From: Pseudoscleropodium purum
Lineage: Eukaryota; Streptophyta; Bryopsida; Hypnales; Brachytheciaceae
Assembly: GCA_963969395.1 (NCBI GenBank)
Contig: OZ017805.1
Span: forward strand, 9,858,001-9,922,000
Reading direction: 5' to 3'
Length of the DNA stretch: 64,000 nucleotides
The notes beneath the pieces were generated by a model that did no database searches, was not told where the DNA came from, and saw only the letters and a list, made by a program, of their open reading frames with translations. Below, in pieces: positions 48,576 to 59,860 of the stretch. Positions within the stretch are counted from its first letter, which is position 1; every line of letters starts with the position of its first letter. Both the position numbers and the translations under genes were made by a program.

Positions 48576-51291
48576 ACATTCCCAAGAGATTTAGCTCGTA
48601 ACTCCTCAAAAGTGTCTAGAACTAGATATGGAAATCCAATTTCACCAAACCCAAAAATTCACCAAATATTCGATTGGAAGTTCTTAGACTAATGTCCTAG
48701 CTAATACCAACTATCTTCTCCGCCAATTATATTATTTTCTCCCTCTCCAACAAGTAGGAAGGTGTGTCCAATCACTATACTTCTTTTGGTTCTAGTTTTC
48801 AATAACTAAGTTAGAAGTTTAACCTCTATATCAAAGGGTTTTGCTCTTGAATTTTAAGGAAGGATGCATAAATCCTACCCTCCTATATATTTAAGTGATT
48901 GAAGTTCCACTAAACCACGACCACATACATAAACAAAGAAGCATGTATTTCTTCACAACTAATCCTATTGTTAAATCCAAACCAACAGGTCATGCAAGAA
49001 ACCCCTACTTCTACCACTTACTGCAATGATAGACCTAGCTAGACCTAATTCCCTGAAGCTTAAAAAGAATAATTGGTTAATTGTACGAACTCTATTTGGA
49101 TGTTGATTCCTACTTCCAATTATAATTAGACCTCTTCACAAGTTAACTAGCATGCGTCCAAACCATCTAGGATCACACCCAATCTGAGTGTGGCTATCCT
49201 ATACAAAAGCCTTTAGGCAACCAATCCTAGACAAAGTCTCTCATCTAGTACACCAAATTCTTCCAATCAAAGTCAATTGCTCCTCTAAGATCTAGCCAAA
49301 ATCCGGGGGCTACTTTTGCTTTCCTAACTTAACAAATCTAATTACCTGCAAGAAAAAATGATTCTAGCATTGTTGGTATACCAATACAAGATCAAGTGAT
49401 GAACTCAATACCATGGAGTGGAAATACTAAACTTTATTTACACAAAGAAAACACCAAAGTATGAAAATGCCCTTATTTCTTTGTTCCTTAGAAGCTAGTG
49501 GGGTGAGAGGAATTGACTTGGAGGGGGTTGCTCCCATCAATGGATCGGATCCTTTTTCCATTTCTAGTTTAGGACCCTTCTTCATTATTGGCCTCCTCTC
49601 ATCCAACATCCTCTCCATCTTCTCATTATAACTCACAAGGATTGAGACCACTTTCGAACCTAGCTACGACCCCTCCTTATGAACAACTACATCAAAAAAC
49701 TTTGCCTTGTTCACCACATCTCCAAGATGTCCAATGAATTCCCGGATCCAACTAAGAGTTCCTGCGAATTCAGTGGAAAACCTTCTCTCTTTTTCTACCT
49801 CCTTAGACTTCTGCCTCATTTTGCCCTGAAGGGTTTTCACTTGAGTCGTTAACTCTTCTACCCAGTTCTCTAATTTCCAAACATCTTTGTTTTAGAGAAG
49901 GATCTCCACTTTTGAGTAGAATTTTGAAGGTCCAACTCCCTTTAGCTCACATACCTTCCTAGTGATCTCTCTCTCAATGGTGAAGTAACTCCTAATTAGA
50001 TTCAACTCTTCTATCACTTTCCCTAAAGCATTGTTCTTTTGGTTCAGGGCCCAAATTGGGTCCTTCTCCTTTGAACACTTAGCCTCTCCTTTCCTTTTCA
50101 CACTAGAAGCTATCTCTTCCTTTTCTGGTTTTGAAGACTCCCCTCTTGGTTCCTCCTTTTTGGCTTCCTTAGTGATATCAAACTCTAGCATAACTAGAGC
50201 AGCCTTGTATATTGAATTTTTTGACTTCTTCAAAATGTCTAAAGATTCATAATGGTGGTAGAGAAATGGGCTAAGCCCGAAAGGTTTGGACTTCCCAACT
50301 ACCTCTATCATCCTTGCTACTACATCCCAGATAACTACTCTATAATTTCGGTCCTTGGATAGTACTCCAAATATGGTGTTGGTTAAGGTGACTATAAGTC
50401 TATTGGATCTTTCAAGGTTTAAGATTGGGACTAAGAACTCTAACACTCTTCTCTCCCTCAAGTCTTTACAATCTGCGATTGCATATCCATCTTTGGAATT
50501 ACCCGGATTCGAGAACTTAACACTCCCAAACTTGTTAGTCCAAGAAGCCCATCCATCTCAAGTGTTGGAGAAGTAGTACACAATCTTCAATTTTTGGACA
50601 TCCACTCCAATGACTGTGCTCTCACCATCAACTACCACTCGTTGGATTGTTCCTCCGTCTTCACCATCTCTCCCGCTTCACTCAGGGCTATTTCACCACC
50701 TTTCCAATTTCTCAAGTTTAGACACATCCAAATCCCTCACAAAAATCCATTTAGAAGGGAACTCCTCTTTTTGCTCTAGCTTTTGGAAATCAAAACTCCA
50801 AAATCCCTTAAACACTTTGTCTCCCCAATAAGAAATTACAAATTCTTCCACTAGAGTACAACCGGATGCAAAAACAAGTGTGATGGGGAAGGAAGACGAC
50901 CTCCCTTTCTCTTCCTAGATTTCCGGTTCCTACAGCCATTGGATATGATCATTCTACTATCTTAATGAAACTTCTACTTGTTGAATGTTCCACCTATTCT
51001 TTCGCTTGCATCGTTCGCATCCAGATGAATTTTGAACCCAATTCTAATATTGTCAAAATTCTTAGAATTATTTTGGCTAAGTATCCGAATTCTGGTTCTG
51101 ATCAGGACAGAAAATACACCTTCTTCCTTAACCATTTTATCTCAACTAAGAGATCCTATGGTTTCTAAATCCATAGTACTAGTAACTTCTTTGTTTCTAA
51201 CCTTTAAAAGCAAAAAAAATACACTAGTAATGGCCCCTTTACTTCAAATTCCCTTTGAAGTAAATCCATTCTAATTTTCTGGGTTCCCACA
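48576..51291 (-). mobile_element. Unit J: third lineage of the gag-like family, inside the relic
   Basis: On minus it begins TGTGGGAACCCAGAAAAT at 51291, parallel to the family TGTGGGAGCACGAAAAC. Its left end is less certain; TGTAACATTCC at 48576 is the best candidate and would give TG..CA ends. Its single gene matches unit H in order and motifs. The coding relic reads on each side (to about 48560 and from 51292), which supports insertion. No clear 5-bp duplication is seen (ACTCA left, TCATC right). Confidence 0.55.
49427..50850 (-). pseudogene. Gag-like gene of unit J, single frame with few stops
   Basis: The 50461-49892 part is open for 189 codons: RERRVLEFLVPILNLERSNR, VTLTNTIFGVLS, VIWDVVARMIEVVGKSK, SPFLYHHYESLDIL, then a Lys/Glu-rich linker. 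These line up with unit H motifs RHRRLLQFLVPVLHPEKPTR, ITLGNTIFGALS and CPYLFHLY. After a TAA (probable CAA) at 49892 the same frame continues through a coiled coil and HKEGS-stop-LGSKVVSILVSYNEKME, matching H HEEKKLSGSRMVRILADFAEQVE. The final stop is at 49427. Upstream, NPGNSKDGYAIADCKD matches H NPKDRYAVEDCVD. The start is not clear. It is a diverged, mildly decayed sister of H and of A-F. Confidence 0.65.
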
Positions 51292-51923
51292 TCATCAACG
51301 ACCTTGCTCCATAAGCGTTGGAGTTCTTCAAGGTGTTTCTAGAGCACAGGAAGACATTTATTAAGTTGACGGCAACTGGCTTTTATTGCACCTATGACAT
51401 TGTAGAGAACTCTTTTTCAGTTTGGACTGCAAATGCTTACATAGTGGAAACGACGCCTTGAATCATATTAGGCATCATAGACTTCCAAAACCTACCCGAG
51501 ATCAATAAAAAAAGCACTTTGAGTATTCAATGCCTATACTTTGTTGAAGTCATGATTTCTTTTATCAAGGCAAAGAAACCCTAATTCGAGGTTGTTCCTT
51601 CTTGGTTTTTTATCTACAACGATGAGAAAGAGGTAGCTCAAGCTTTGAGCTTTATGGAGTCCTATGATGTATTCAATACATTCAATCTTCATCATGCCCT
51701 ATACAAACCTGAGAAGGACAAACATCTAGGAGATATTTTTGTATCAAAGACTCTAAAGAATGTATTTTTGATGTTCTTGCAAAACATAAAGAATACCACT
51801 CACATAAAAATTCTTACTATGTTTCCGTTTCCACAATTAGCAAGATATTTGAAGGCAAAGTCATATAGTGAGCTTGAGTATTGCATCTACAATACAAAAT
51901 TGCGGATGGAGTTTTACTTATAG
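51292..51923 (+). pseudogene. Coding relic continued (after unit J)
   Basis: One plus frame reads LEFFKVFLEHRKTFIKLTAT, SVWTANAYIVETTP, then after stops IISFIKAKK-like text and an open run of 92 codons (51645-51923: MESYDVFNTFNLHHALYKPE to KLRMEFYL). It joins well to the frame ending at 48560. Function is not recognised. Confidence 0.35.
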
Positions 51924-52073
51924 TTGATATCAACTTTTTTCTATTTTGGGATGGTTGTGTTTTTAGAATTCCTAGGCAAAAAGTTTACTTGTGCAACCAT
52001 GGTATGACCTACAACTTCAATTTCTAATTTTAAAAATCTTGTATATCTTTCTACTTGTGGTCGGATATGTGTA

Positions 52074-52290
52074 TTCAGCTCGAGCCGAACTAAACTATCA
52101 AATTAACTCATGATGAGAAGATGAATGTTGTCGAACAATCATGTATGTTTAGCTCGGATCGAGCTAAATTGTAAGATTGTCTTGTGATGTACAAATGAAT
52201 GTTGTCAGACAATCATGTGTTTAGCTCAAGTCAAGCTAAATTGTAAGACTATCTTGTAATGTGTAGATGAATTGCATTGACATTTAGGCA
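52074..52290 (+). repeat. About 70-bp tandem repeat with palindrome, 3 units
   Basis: Palindromes TTCAGCTCGAGCCGAACTAA (52074), TTTAGCTCGGATCGAGCTAA (52148) and TTTAGCTCAAGTCAAGCTAA (52220) are each followed by a GTAAGAnTnTCTTGTGATG block and GATGAATGTTGTC. The array sits in a probable intron of the relic. Confidence 0.7.
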
Positions 52291-52349
52291 ATAGGACTCA
52301 ATGGCTTTGTTGATTGGTGGTCGGATATTTGCATTAATGCATAGATAAT

Positions 52350-52975
52350 GGACAAGATTGATTTCTTGGAGAGTGGGTATCTACTAAACAGAAGTAGTGG
52401 AATTCACAACTCGCAAGTTGAATTGTTGTTATTAAAGCGCAAGCTGAGGTCTAGCTAGGAGTCCCCCACTAAAAGAAAATCAATTCTTGTCTATAATGAA
52501 GTTGAAGACATTTCGTCTAAAGAGGAAGAGGAGAATGAAGATGTTAACATTGACTACGTAGATGAGGGCGGGCTGGATAACATAGTGACGCCAACTAGTA
52601 GTCCCCTAGGCGATACTCTAGGTTCCTCAATGTCGTCAATGTTACCACCCTTGTCTTAGACTTCGAAGACTCTTCCAACTTCTAGATGGCCACAGAAGAA
52701 GAGGAAGAGGGAAACTATTACGCGTGTGGTGCGAGAGATTCTTTTGCAATTTCAGCTGCAAAAGAAAGCTTCTCAAGAGTATATGAAGGATCAACTTATG
52801 ATGTTGAGAGTTGAGCAAGCTAATGAACGAGCTCAAAACAAGAACTTGTGGAAAGATATGCAAGATTGGATGAGGCAAGAGTTGAAGAAGAATAGGTAGT
52901 TCCTACAAGCCTTGCTTGATACCAGAAGTATTCAACGTATTGCAATGTTGCCACCTGCCAAGTAGTAGTTGCAAA
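52350..52975 (+). pseudogene. Coding relic: acidic and coiled-coil exon
   Basis: The plus frame reads FLESGYLLNRSSGIHNSQVE, then an acidic run (EDISSKEEEENEDVNIDYVD), a Ser/Pro linker, a basic stretch (RWPQKKRKRETITRVV) and a coiled coil (LQLQKKASQEYMKDQLMMLR) ending near LLDTRSIQRIAMLPPAK. There are two or three internal TAG codons. An acidic part followed by a nuclear-localisation-like KKRKRE and a coiled coil suggests a nuclear protein. A diverged copy of the first part is at 61.7-61.9 kb. Confidence 0.4.
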
Positions 52976-53293
52976 TCAAAGGCAGACCTTCAAGATCAAA
53001 CAATAACGGTACTTCCAATGTCCTAATTTTTCTTCTACCTATCAAGGCACTACTTAGCTCCCTTGTCCTCCAACAAAACATCTAATAGGCCAACCATTCT
53101 AATCAACCTCAAGTTCCAACGTTTGTCAAGCTTCAAATCAAACATGCAAGGATGATATTTGCCTCGACAAAAGAGATGGGGTTGGACACAACTTGATTGT
53201 GCTTTCTTCTAAAGGGGAACTTAGAAGTGTTGCCATTCCCATTAGGAATCCACTAGCAGGTTGTGCCCAATGATCACTTGCCTTTTTTTGTAG

Positions 53294-53703
53294 TTTTAGC
53301 TCAACTCAAGCTAAATTGTTAGATAGAGGTGTAGCTGTAGTTTTTTTTATCATACATCATTCATTTTTGGATAGAGTACCATTTGCATTGGTGCCAATTG
53401 TGGATTTTAAAGATTTCATCCCAAATTTTGTAATTGTAAACTCATTCCATGAGCATGTAAATATGTTTTTTTCTCACAAACAATTCTTTCCTCTTTTAAT
53501 AGCAGGCGTTGTGAATCTCGAAAATTTGCTTAAGTCTTATGAGTCTGCTACACAAAGTCTTCAACAATCAAATGTGGACCCATTTGAAGTGAATGACACC
53601 CAGACGCCTCTAGCCCATTCCAAGGATCCAAAAGAGTCTATATCAATTTCAAATCTAGAACCGTTAAGAAACAAACCTCAATGTTCAGTTTCCATGCAAT
53701 AGA
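53294..53703 (+). pseudogene. Coding relic: exon with palindrome-bearing upstream intron
   Basis: A palindrome (TTTAGCTCAACTCAAGCTAA) lies at 53294. The frame 53316-53702 is open for 128 codons. The likely exon starts after an AG near 53506 (GVVNLENLLKSYESATQSLQ) and ends before GTATATC at 53706. The equivalent exon at 62775-62985 has the same AG/GT frame position. Function is unknown. Confidence 0.35.
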
Positions 53704-53925
53704 AGGTATATCATTTTCTTTCTTCTATTCACCAAAATGGATTCATGAGATTTTTTTCTTTGGATTTTTGGGCTTTGACTTTTTTAGATAATATCATGTT
53801 ATGTTTGCTCTTAGACAAACTTCATGATTATAATGAGCTATGCATTCACCAATTCTTTAGTAGGAATCTGTTTACACTATAGCTTGTGAAGGATTGTCAA
53901 TGAGTGTCCATCCTACATTGAGGTT

Positions 53926-54560
53926 CATAGTGGGGGAGAAGTGGATCAATGTCATCCTAGATCTCAATAAAATTCTTTGTGTGACCGAAGACTAGAATTC
54001 AAAAGAGTCCATCATATAGTTCAATGACTAGTCAAAGCCACACTCAACCACAATCGTTGCAGTTGTGGGTCCAAAGACTATATATATCTAACCAAATCAC
54101 TTGACTTTCTTAATTGAGTTGGAGAACATAGCTCACATTTCAATGTGGAGCTCAATGAAGAGTACTACTATACAAAGAATCTCCAAATATCTATTCCGCG
54201 ATGGAAAAATGCTCGTCCATGTTCTTGGGTAGGACTCTTGCAAGACGGTTAAGTGTTGTGATAGAGCTAGTTGCTTGACTTCTTACAAAGAGTCAACAAC
54301 TCATAAGCATTTGTTCCTAAAGAATTTAGAGTCCATCTTCTCAATCTTTAAAGGGGACTTTACGTGCATGAATACACTCATTGTAGATGATAGCCCTTGC
54401 AAGCACATCCTCAATAGCCTACAAAATGTTGTACTTCTAGATTCTTGAACAAATCGGGAGAACAAGGACAAAGATATCTTCCTCTTTAATGTCCTACTTC
54501 TGTGGTTCAAGCTCTTGCACGTAAATTGTAGTGTGGATTTGAAGTTGTTCCGCAGAACTG
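53926..54560 (+). pseudogene. FCP1/HAD-phosphatase-like domain relic
   Basis: One plus frame, closed only by nonsense codons, follows the plant HAD-like (FCP1 homology) fold. Visible motifs: INVILDLNKILC (motif I position; the usual DxDxT second Asp is Asn, as in the DLNG forms I recall for this plant group); FLIELENIAHISMWSSM (motif II region, WSS); LG-stop-DSC where relatives have a Gln; HKHLFLKNLESIF; and MNTLIVDDSPCKHIL (motif IV, DDSP). The reaction in intact relatives is phosphoserine dephosphorylation. This copy has at least six stops and lacks a clear start, so it is non-functional. It may be the 3' end of the relic that begins at 46.4 kb, or a captured host gene fragment. Confidence 0.6.
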
Positions 54561-54683
54561 GTCTAGGAAGAATTGGATGAAGGATGTTGTCCAAAGAAAA
54601 GAATCATTGGGAATATGACAAACTAATGGAGGTGGTTTGTCGATCTGCTAGTATTAGTTAGCTAAACGTGTAGAGGTATGTTG

Positions 54684-54704
54684 TTTAGCTCAAATCGAGC
54701 TAAA
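54684..54704. repeat. Palindrome copy after the FCP1-like relic
   Basis: TTTAGCTCAAATCGAGCTAA with 8-bp arms. It lies in the 200-bp spacer between the relic and unit F. Confidence 0.7.
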
Positions 54705-54853
54705 TTGTAGAGTAACTAGACAATGAGTGGGTCGCTTTGGTATGTTTATATTTGAGCTTGAGTTCAACTAACATGTATCTCGGGGTTACTTCCTATAGTA
54801 GAGATATATGTTGAGCAATTCTTTGGCGGGTTCTTGATCTAGTAATCTAGTTG

Positions 54854-57800
54854 TGTGGGAGCATGGAAACTCAACCCAGATAGGATTAGTCTAGAATAGT
54901 GTTAGATAGACTTACAAATTTTTATTTCTTCTTGTAACCCATAGGGATTCCTACTCCTTTAAGATTATTCTGGAAATAGTCAATTTTTGAATTGCTAGAA
55001 TTATTACTAGTGTTACAAAAATGGATCCAATATAGATCCAGAATTCAGGAAAAGTTCCAAATCCAAGGAACCTACGTTCTAGGATTCTAGCTTAGGAAAC
55101 TAGAGGACTGTTATGGGAACGGTCTTCTTCTTGTTCCAGAAATTGTCAACTGCGCAATGGGTACTTAAACCCACTACCACTTTGTTTTTCTCCCTTTCTA
55201 GTTGCTAAACCTTGTGGATGTATAGTTGAGAAAAAGAGTGGTGAATTAGAAATCGTGATAAGGAGAGGACAGAAAGGTCGGTGCCATTTGCATCAAATTA
55301 GGTTGTCAGGTGGCGGTGATTCATGGTAGCGGTTGGCGCTCTGTCTACACGAGAATCCGTAGTGGCAGCCCGGATGGTCTATTCGGTCATTCCTTCCGAT
55401 CTAGTCCACCAAGCACTGCTAGAAGAGGACCTCATGTGTATTGAGTACATCCGATTGTTAGATAGGTCGTATAGTATGAAGAACGAGGAGATGATCCAAT
55501 AACTCATTTATAGAGTTCCAAACTAGTACAAGTTGATAGTGAAGAATCGAACCGTAGTGTGGATGGAAGACATTTGAGTAGATGTGTATTTGTTCAAGAA
55601 AAGCAGACTCGAGTTAGCAGGAAGGTTAGATAAGTACATGACCGGAAAGTTCCAGAGTCTGGCTCATGCTGTGGAGGGTTTTGCCATTAGTGACTTCAAG
55701 GATGAGAAGCATAGAAGGCTACTGAAATTTCTAATTTCGATTTTATATCCAAAAAAGCCTACCCAGGTTATGGTCATGATGGCTAACACCATCTTTGGAG
55801 CCTTAGAGGACCGGATCGTGCACTAGGGAAGAATGATTCAAGGCGTAGTCGCCAAACTAATTGATCACGTGGCCAGAGCAAGGCACAGTCCTATCACCTT
55901 GCACCTCTTCCACTTCTACCATCATAAGGAGGTTTTGAGTGGGTAAGAAATGATCTATTACAAACATTGGGGTAGAGATTCTGAAGTACACACTAACGAA
56001 TGAATTTGAGAAGGAAGAGAAGGAATCCGAAGAAAGAGGACAACCGGTAAAAAAAGAGTTGGTGGACCAGATGCGATGGAAGTCCACAGATCTAGTTGCA
56101 CAAGGGAAGGTGCCAACTTTGGATCAAAGAATGCCTAGCCAACTTCAACATTAGTTAGAAGAGCTTGACTTCTTCAATTCTAGGTTCCAATGGATGCAGC
56201 AAGCCAAACAAATATATGCCGATGCAACGGATGTTATACTTACCATCGCAAGAGAATTCAAAGTGGAACCAGACCAGATTTTGGACAAGATCTGGAAGCA
56301 GATAGATCCAAAGGAGTTAGAATAGAAGGCGAAGTAGATGTGAAAACTGGAAGAAGAAAGAATTAACTTCAAATCCCAATTGTATTGGACAGAGCAAGAG
56401 CACAATACGATGAGGCAAAGAAAAACAAATACCCTTGAACTTGTCCACGACTTGAAGGAATGAGTTAATATGCTGAAGCACATGGCCATCAGATCCAATC
56501 TGTACGATGACTAGATGAAAAAGGAAGGCCACCAAATCAAATCCAAAATAGTGCAAATCCTAATGGACTATGAGGCTCAGATGGGAGTTATTCTAAAGGA
56601 CATGCACAAGTTGCTAGGACACTTGGATTCGGATAGGGCCTTAAACTTGACAGAGTTTCCGGAAGTTCCTAAAGATACATTCTAAAATACTCCAATTTGG
56701 CCAGTTGCTAATGTTCCAATTCAACCACAACTAGAAGGATTGAAGGTTATTTTGACACCAACTAAAGGAACAGAAGTGGATTAGGTGCAGATTCCAACAG
56801 GACAAGTGGTACTAGAGCCGGAGAGGGAGCCAAGATAAGAATCCATTCCGATACAACAAGAACTTCCCATCCCAACTTTTCCACCATTTAGACAGGTTGT
56901 GGTTAGAAAGACCAAAAGGGCAGGATTGAAGGTTCGAGGGAACTTCAATGATTGAATGGATGTCTTACAGAATCTGACTCGCTCTCATCAAAAAGACTTC
57001 GCACAAATGTTGCAGAAGTCCCTTAAGCAAGATCGTATGGAGATCTAGCTAAGTACTCAGAGCAGACGAAGAAGCTAGAGATTACAGAATTCGAGGAATT
57101 GGAAGACGATGTGTTGAAATCCGAATTTGAGGAAGAGACGGAATCTGAAGACTCACCTTCGGAAATTCAATGGAAACCTTAGACTTGGTAGCAAAGAATA
57201 CACAAATGAAGGTTTTGGTGAAGATTCTACAAAGGCAAAGTAGGAGCAATAGGAAGAAGGTATGGCGGGGTAGGTAGATAGCAAGCAATTGGTTAGGATT
57301 TTTATTTTTAGATTCTAGAACGGATTTCCCAAGCGTGGGCCCGGGTTTTGGATTTCTAGGGACATTGGGTTGTGAAATTTCGAGATTTCCTAAGGCGTTA
57401 ATTCTATGGTTGCCTTGATTTTCAGGGTGCGTTTTTGGCTTTTTAGGCATTGACTTTGGTTTTAGTTTTGGTTTTTAAGGGTGGATAAGTTTTTTGCCTT
57501 CTCATTTCATTCTAGTGATTATTCCATTTTATTTCATTTCTTTATGTAATCTGAGCCATCTGGTAGACATTTTAGCTTTGACTTTGTATTTGGATTGTGT
57601 TGGTTTGTTACTTTGAGTGTTGAGATGTGAGAAAGGTAGGTGAAGAAGAATCCAAATTTTTTGATAACTAGGTTAGATTGAGGGAGTATTTTTGTAATAG
57701 TGTTGGATTTGTGACTAAGGAGCTACGCATAGTGCCTTTGAACTACTCGAACAGTAATTTGATTTAGCTAAAGAGTGGTATGAGTATAGGTTCGAAATCA

Positions 57801-57878
57801 TGTTTGATTTTATATGGAGATTAGTGACTGCCAACGAAAACTCCCACTTACTAGAAGGTTTGCCAACCTTAGAATCCC
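54854..57878 (+). mobile_element. Unit F: gag-like element, 3' truncated
   Basis: It begins TGTGGGAGCATGGAAAC at 54854 and keeps the family order up to about 57878 (GCCAACCTTAGAATCCCT). The last 0.4 kb or so of the family 3' region is missing, and unrelated sequence follows. F differs from B-E in several stretches (for example PTKGTEVD in the tail) and groups with fragment K. No right-hand target duplication can exist. Confidence 0.7.
55323..57277 (+). pseudogene. Gag-like gene of unit F, decayed
   Basis: ATG at 55323 (MVAVGALSTRES). An 80-codon open run at 55584-55826 carries the block corresponding to VDKYVAGKF and KPTQVMVMMANTIFGALEDR. The LHLFHFYHHKEVL motif follows near 55900. A frame change occurs near 55940. 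Later parts read FQWMQQAKQIYADATDVILT (Gln codons intact where other units have TAG), the coiled coil, LMDYEAQMGVILKDMHKLLG and the tail with IPTFPPFRQVVVRK. The family stop is at 57275-57277. Many TAG codons remain elsewhere. Confidence 0.6.
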
Positions 57879-58199
57879 TTAAACAACTGATGATGCTAGA
57901 ATATTAGAAATGTATCATCAACTTGATGAAAAGTAAGAATAGATAAGATATAGATGGACTGACTCTAAAGAATTTAAAAATGTATCGTGTCAACTTTCAT
58001 CTAATGTCAAAAGTAATGTACTCTGATTTTGAATAGTTTATCATTGAATCAATGATAAATACTATAAGCTTCCAGTAGGTCTAAGGTAAAAAAAGCCATT
58101 GGCACTTTCTAAATGCTTCATAAACAGTCTTCTAATATGATCAACTCTATATCACATCAATATACTGAGGTTCATATTCTAAATTTCTAGAATTGTTTT
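57879..58199. other. Spacer with a decayed palindrome, before the satellites
   Basis: This AT-rich DNA follows the break in unit F. It includes TTTATCATTGA, A, TCAATGATAAA near 58035-58060, a decayed single copy of the palindrome that makes up the adjoining 86-bp satellite. Confidence 0.55.
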
Positions 58200-58805
58200 G
58201 TTATCGGTGAGTTGACGATAACTTTGATGATAGAAAATAACATACAAAGTGATCATTTATATATTTCAGGCTAGCAATTACAATTGATTATTGTGAAATG
58301 AACACACCCTCAGATTTGAGTAAAAGTCATCATTGACTCAACGATAACTTTGTATATATTTCACAAAAGTTGATTATTGTGAAATGAACACACCTTTGGA
58401 TTCTACCAAAAGTCATCACTGACTCAACGATAACTTTGCATATATTTCTCGATAGTTGATTATTGTGAAACGAATGCACCCTCGGATTTGAATAAAAGTT
58501 ATCGTTGACTCAATGATAACTTTGGATATAGTTCACAACAGTTGACTATTGTAAAATGAACGCACCTTTGAATTCTACTAAAAGTTATCGTTGACTCAAC
58601 GATAACTTTGCATATATTTCTTGACAATGGATTATTGTGAAATGAACGCACCTTTGGATTCTACCAAAAGTTATCGTTGACTCAATGATAACTTTGGATA
58701 TAGTTCACAACAGTTGATTATTGGAAATGAACGCACCTTTGAATTCTACTAAAAGTTATCGTTGACTCAATGATAACTTTGCATATTTTTCACGACAGTT
58801 GATTA
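58200..58805 (+). repeat. 86-bp satellite with a 25-bp palindrome, about 7 units
   Basis: The anchor TTGATTATTGTGAAATGAAC recurs at 58284, 58370, 58456, 58542, 58628, 58714 and 58799, an exact 86-bp step except the last (85). Each unit contains a near-perfect palindrome with arms AGTTATCGTTGA and TCAACGATAACT around one C, and a second imperfect one (TTCACAACAG, TTGA, CTATTGTGAA). Alternate units are more alike (TTTGGATATAG against TTTGCATATATT forms), hinting at a 172-bp dimer. Confidence 0.9.
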
Positions 58806-58859
58806 TAACTAATACAAAGCAGTATACCTCGTGATTATAACATTCAAAAACACAATGCA

Positions 58860-59860
58860 CTTCCAGATGGACCTAACATGGGTTCTTTTCACACAAATTT
58901 TGCTTCAACAACATCTACATGGGGCTACATGACCAAAGACTCTTTTCCGGTTGAGAAAATATGAGGAAGCGTATTTTGCAATTGGAACAATACAATGGAC
59001 ACCGCACTTCCTAACATGAATTCCTTTCATACTGATTTTGTTGGAGCGACATCCACATGGGGTTGCATGATCGAAGACTACAATGTGATCTACAAAAAAT
59101 ACGAAGTGTACTTCGCGCTTACAACAATGCAAAATACACCACGCTTCCTCATGGACCCAACATAAAATCTGAATACTAATTTCTTAAGAGGAATATCTAC
59201 AAGGGGTTGCATGACCAAAAACTACAATATTCTCCGCACAATAATTGAAAAGGGAATTTTGCAATTGCAACAACGCAAAAGACACTACGTTCTTCATACA
59301 CTAAAAATGAATTCTTCCTATATCAATTTCATAAGAGCGGCATCTACATGGAGTTGCATGATGAAGGACTAAAATTTCCTCCGTAGAAAATATGAAGCGT
59401 ATTCCAATTACAACAATGCAAAATACACTGCACTCTCATGGACTCATCATAAATTCCGTTCATACCAATTTCTTAAGAGCAACACCTACATGGAGTTGCA
59501 TGACCGAAGACTACAATTTTCTCCAAACAATAATTGGAAGCATACTTCGCGATTACAACAATACAAAGACACCACCTTTCCTCATACACCCAACATGAAT
59601 TCAAGACATACCAACTTCAAAATAGCAACATGTATATAGGGTTGCATGACCGAAGATTGCATTTCTCTCGGCGGAAATGAGAAAAGCAGTTGTGACACTT
59701 GTGATTACAACATTGAAAACCTAGCTGCGTCTCCTCACAGATTCAATATGAACTACTTCTACACCAATTTCTTAAGAGCAATGGCTACATGTATGCTGAT
59801 GCTTCTATGTTTCAAAACAAACAACAACGGCAACACATTGGTAATGCTACAACCTATTTG
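58860..59860 (+). repeat. About 143-bp degenerate satellite, about 7 units
   Basis: ACATGGGGTTGCATGACCGAAGACTAC-like blocks start near 58917, 59055, 59199, 59346, 59488, 59633 and 59786, spaced 138-153 bp. Each unit also has TTACAACAATGCAAAATACAC-like and CAATTTCTTAAGAGCAACA-like blocks. The open frames over it are repeat artefacts. Confidence 0.75.
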
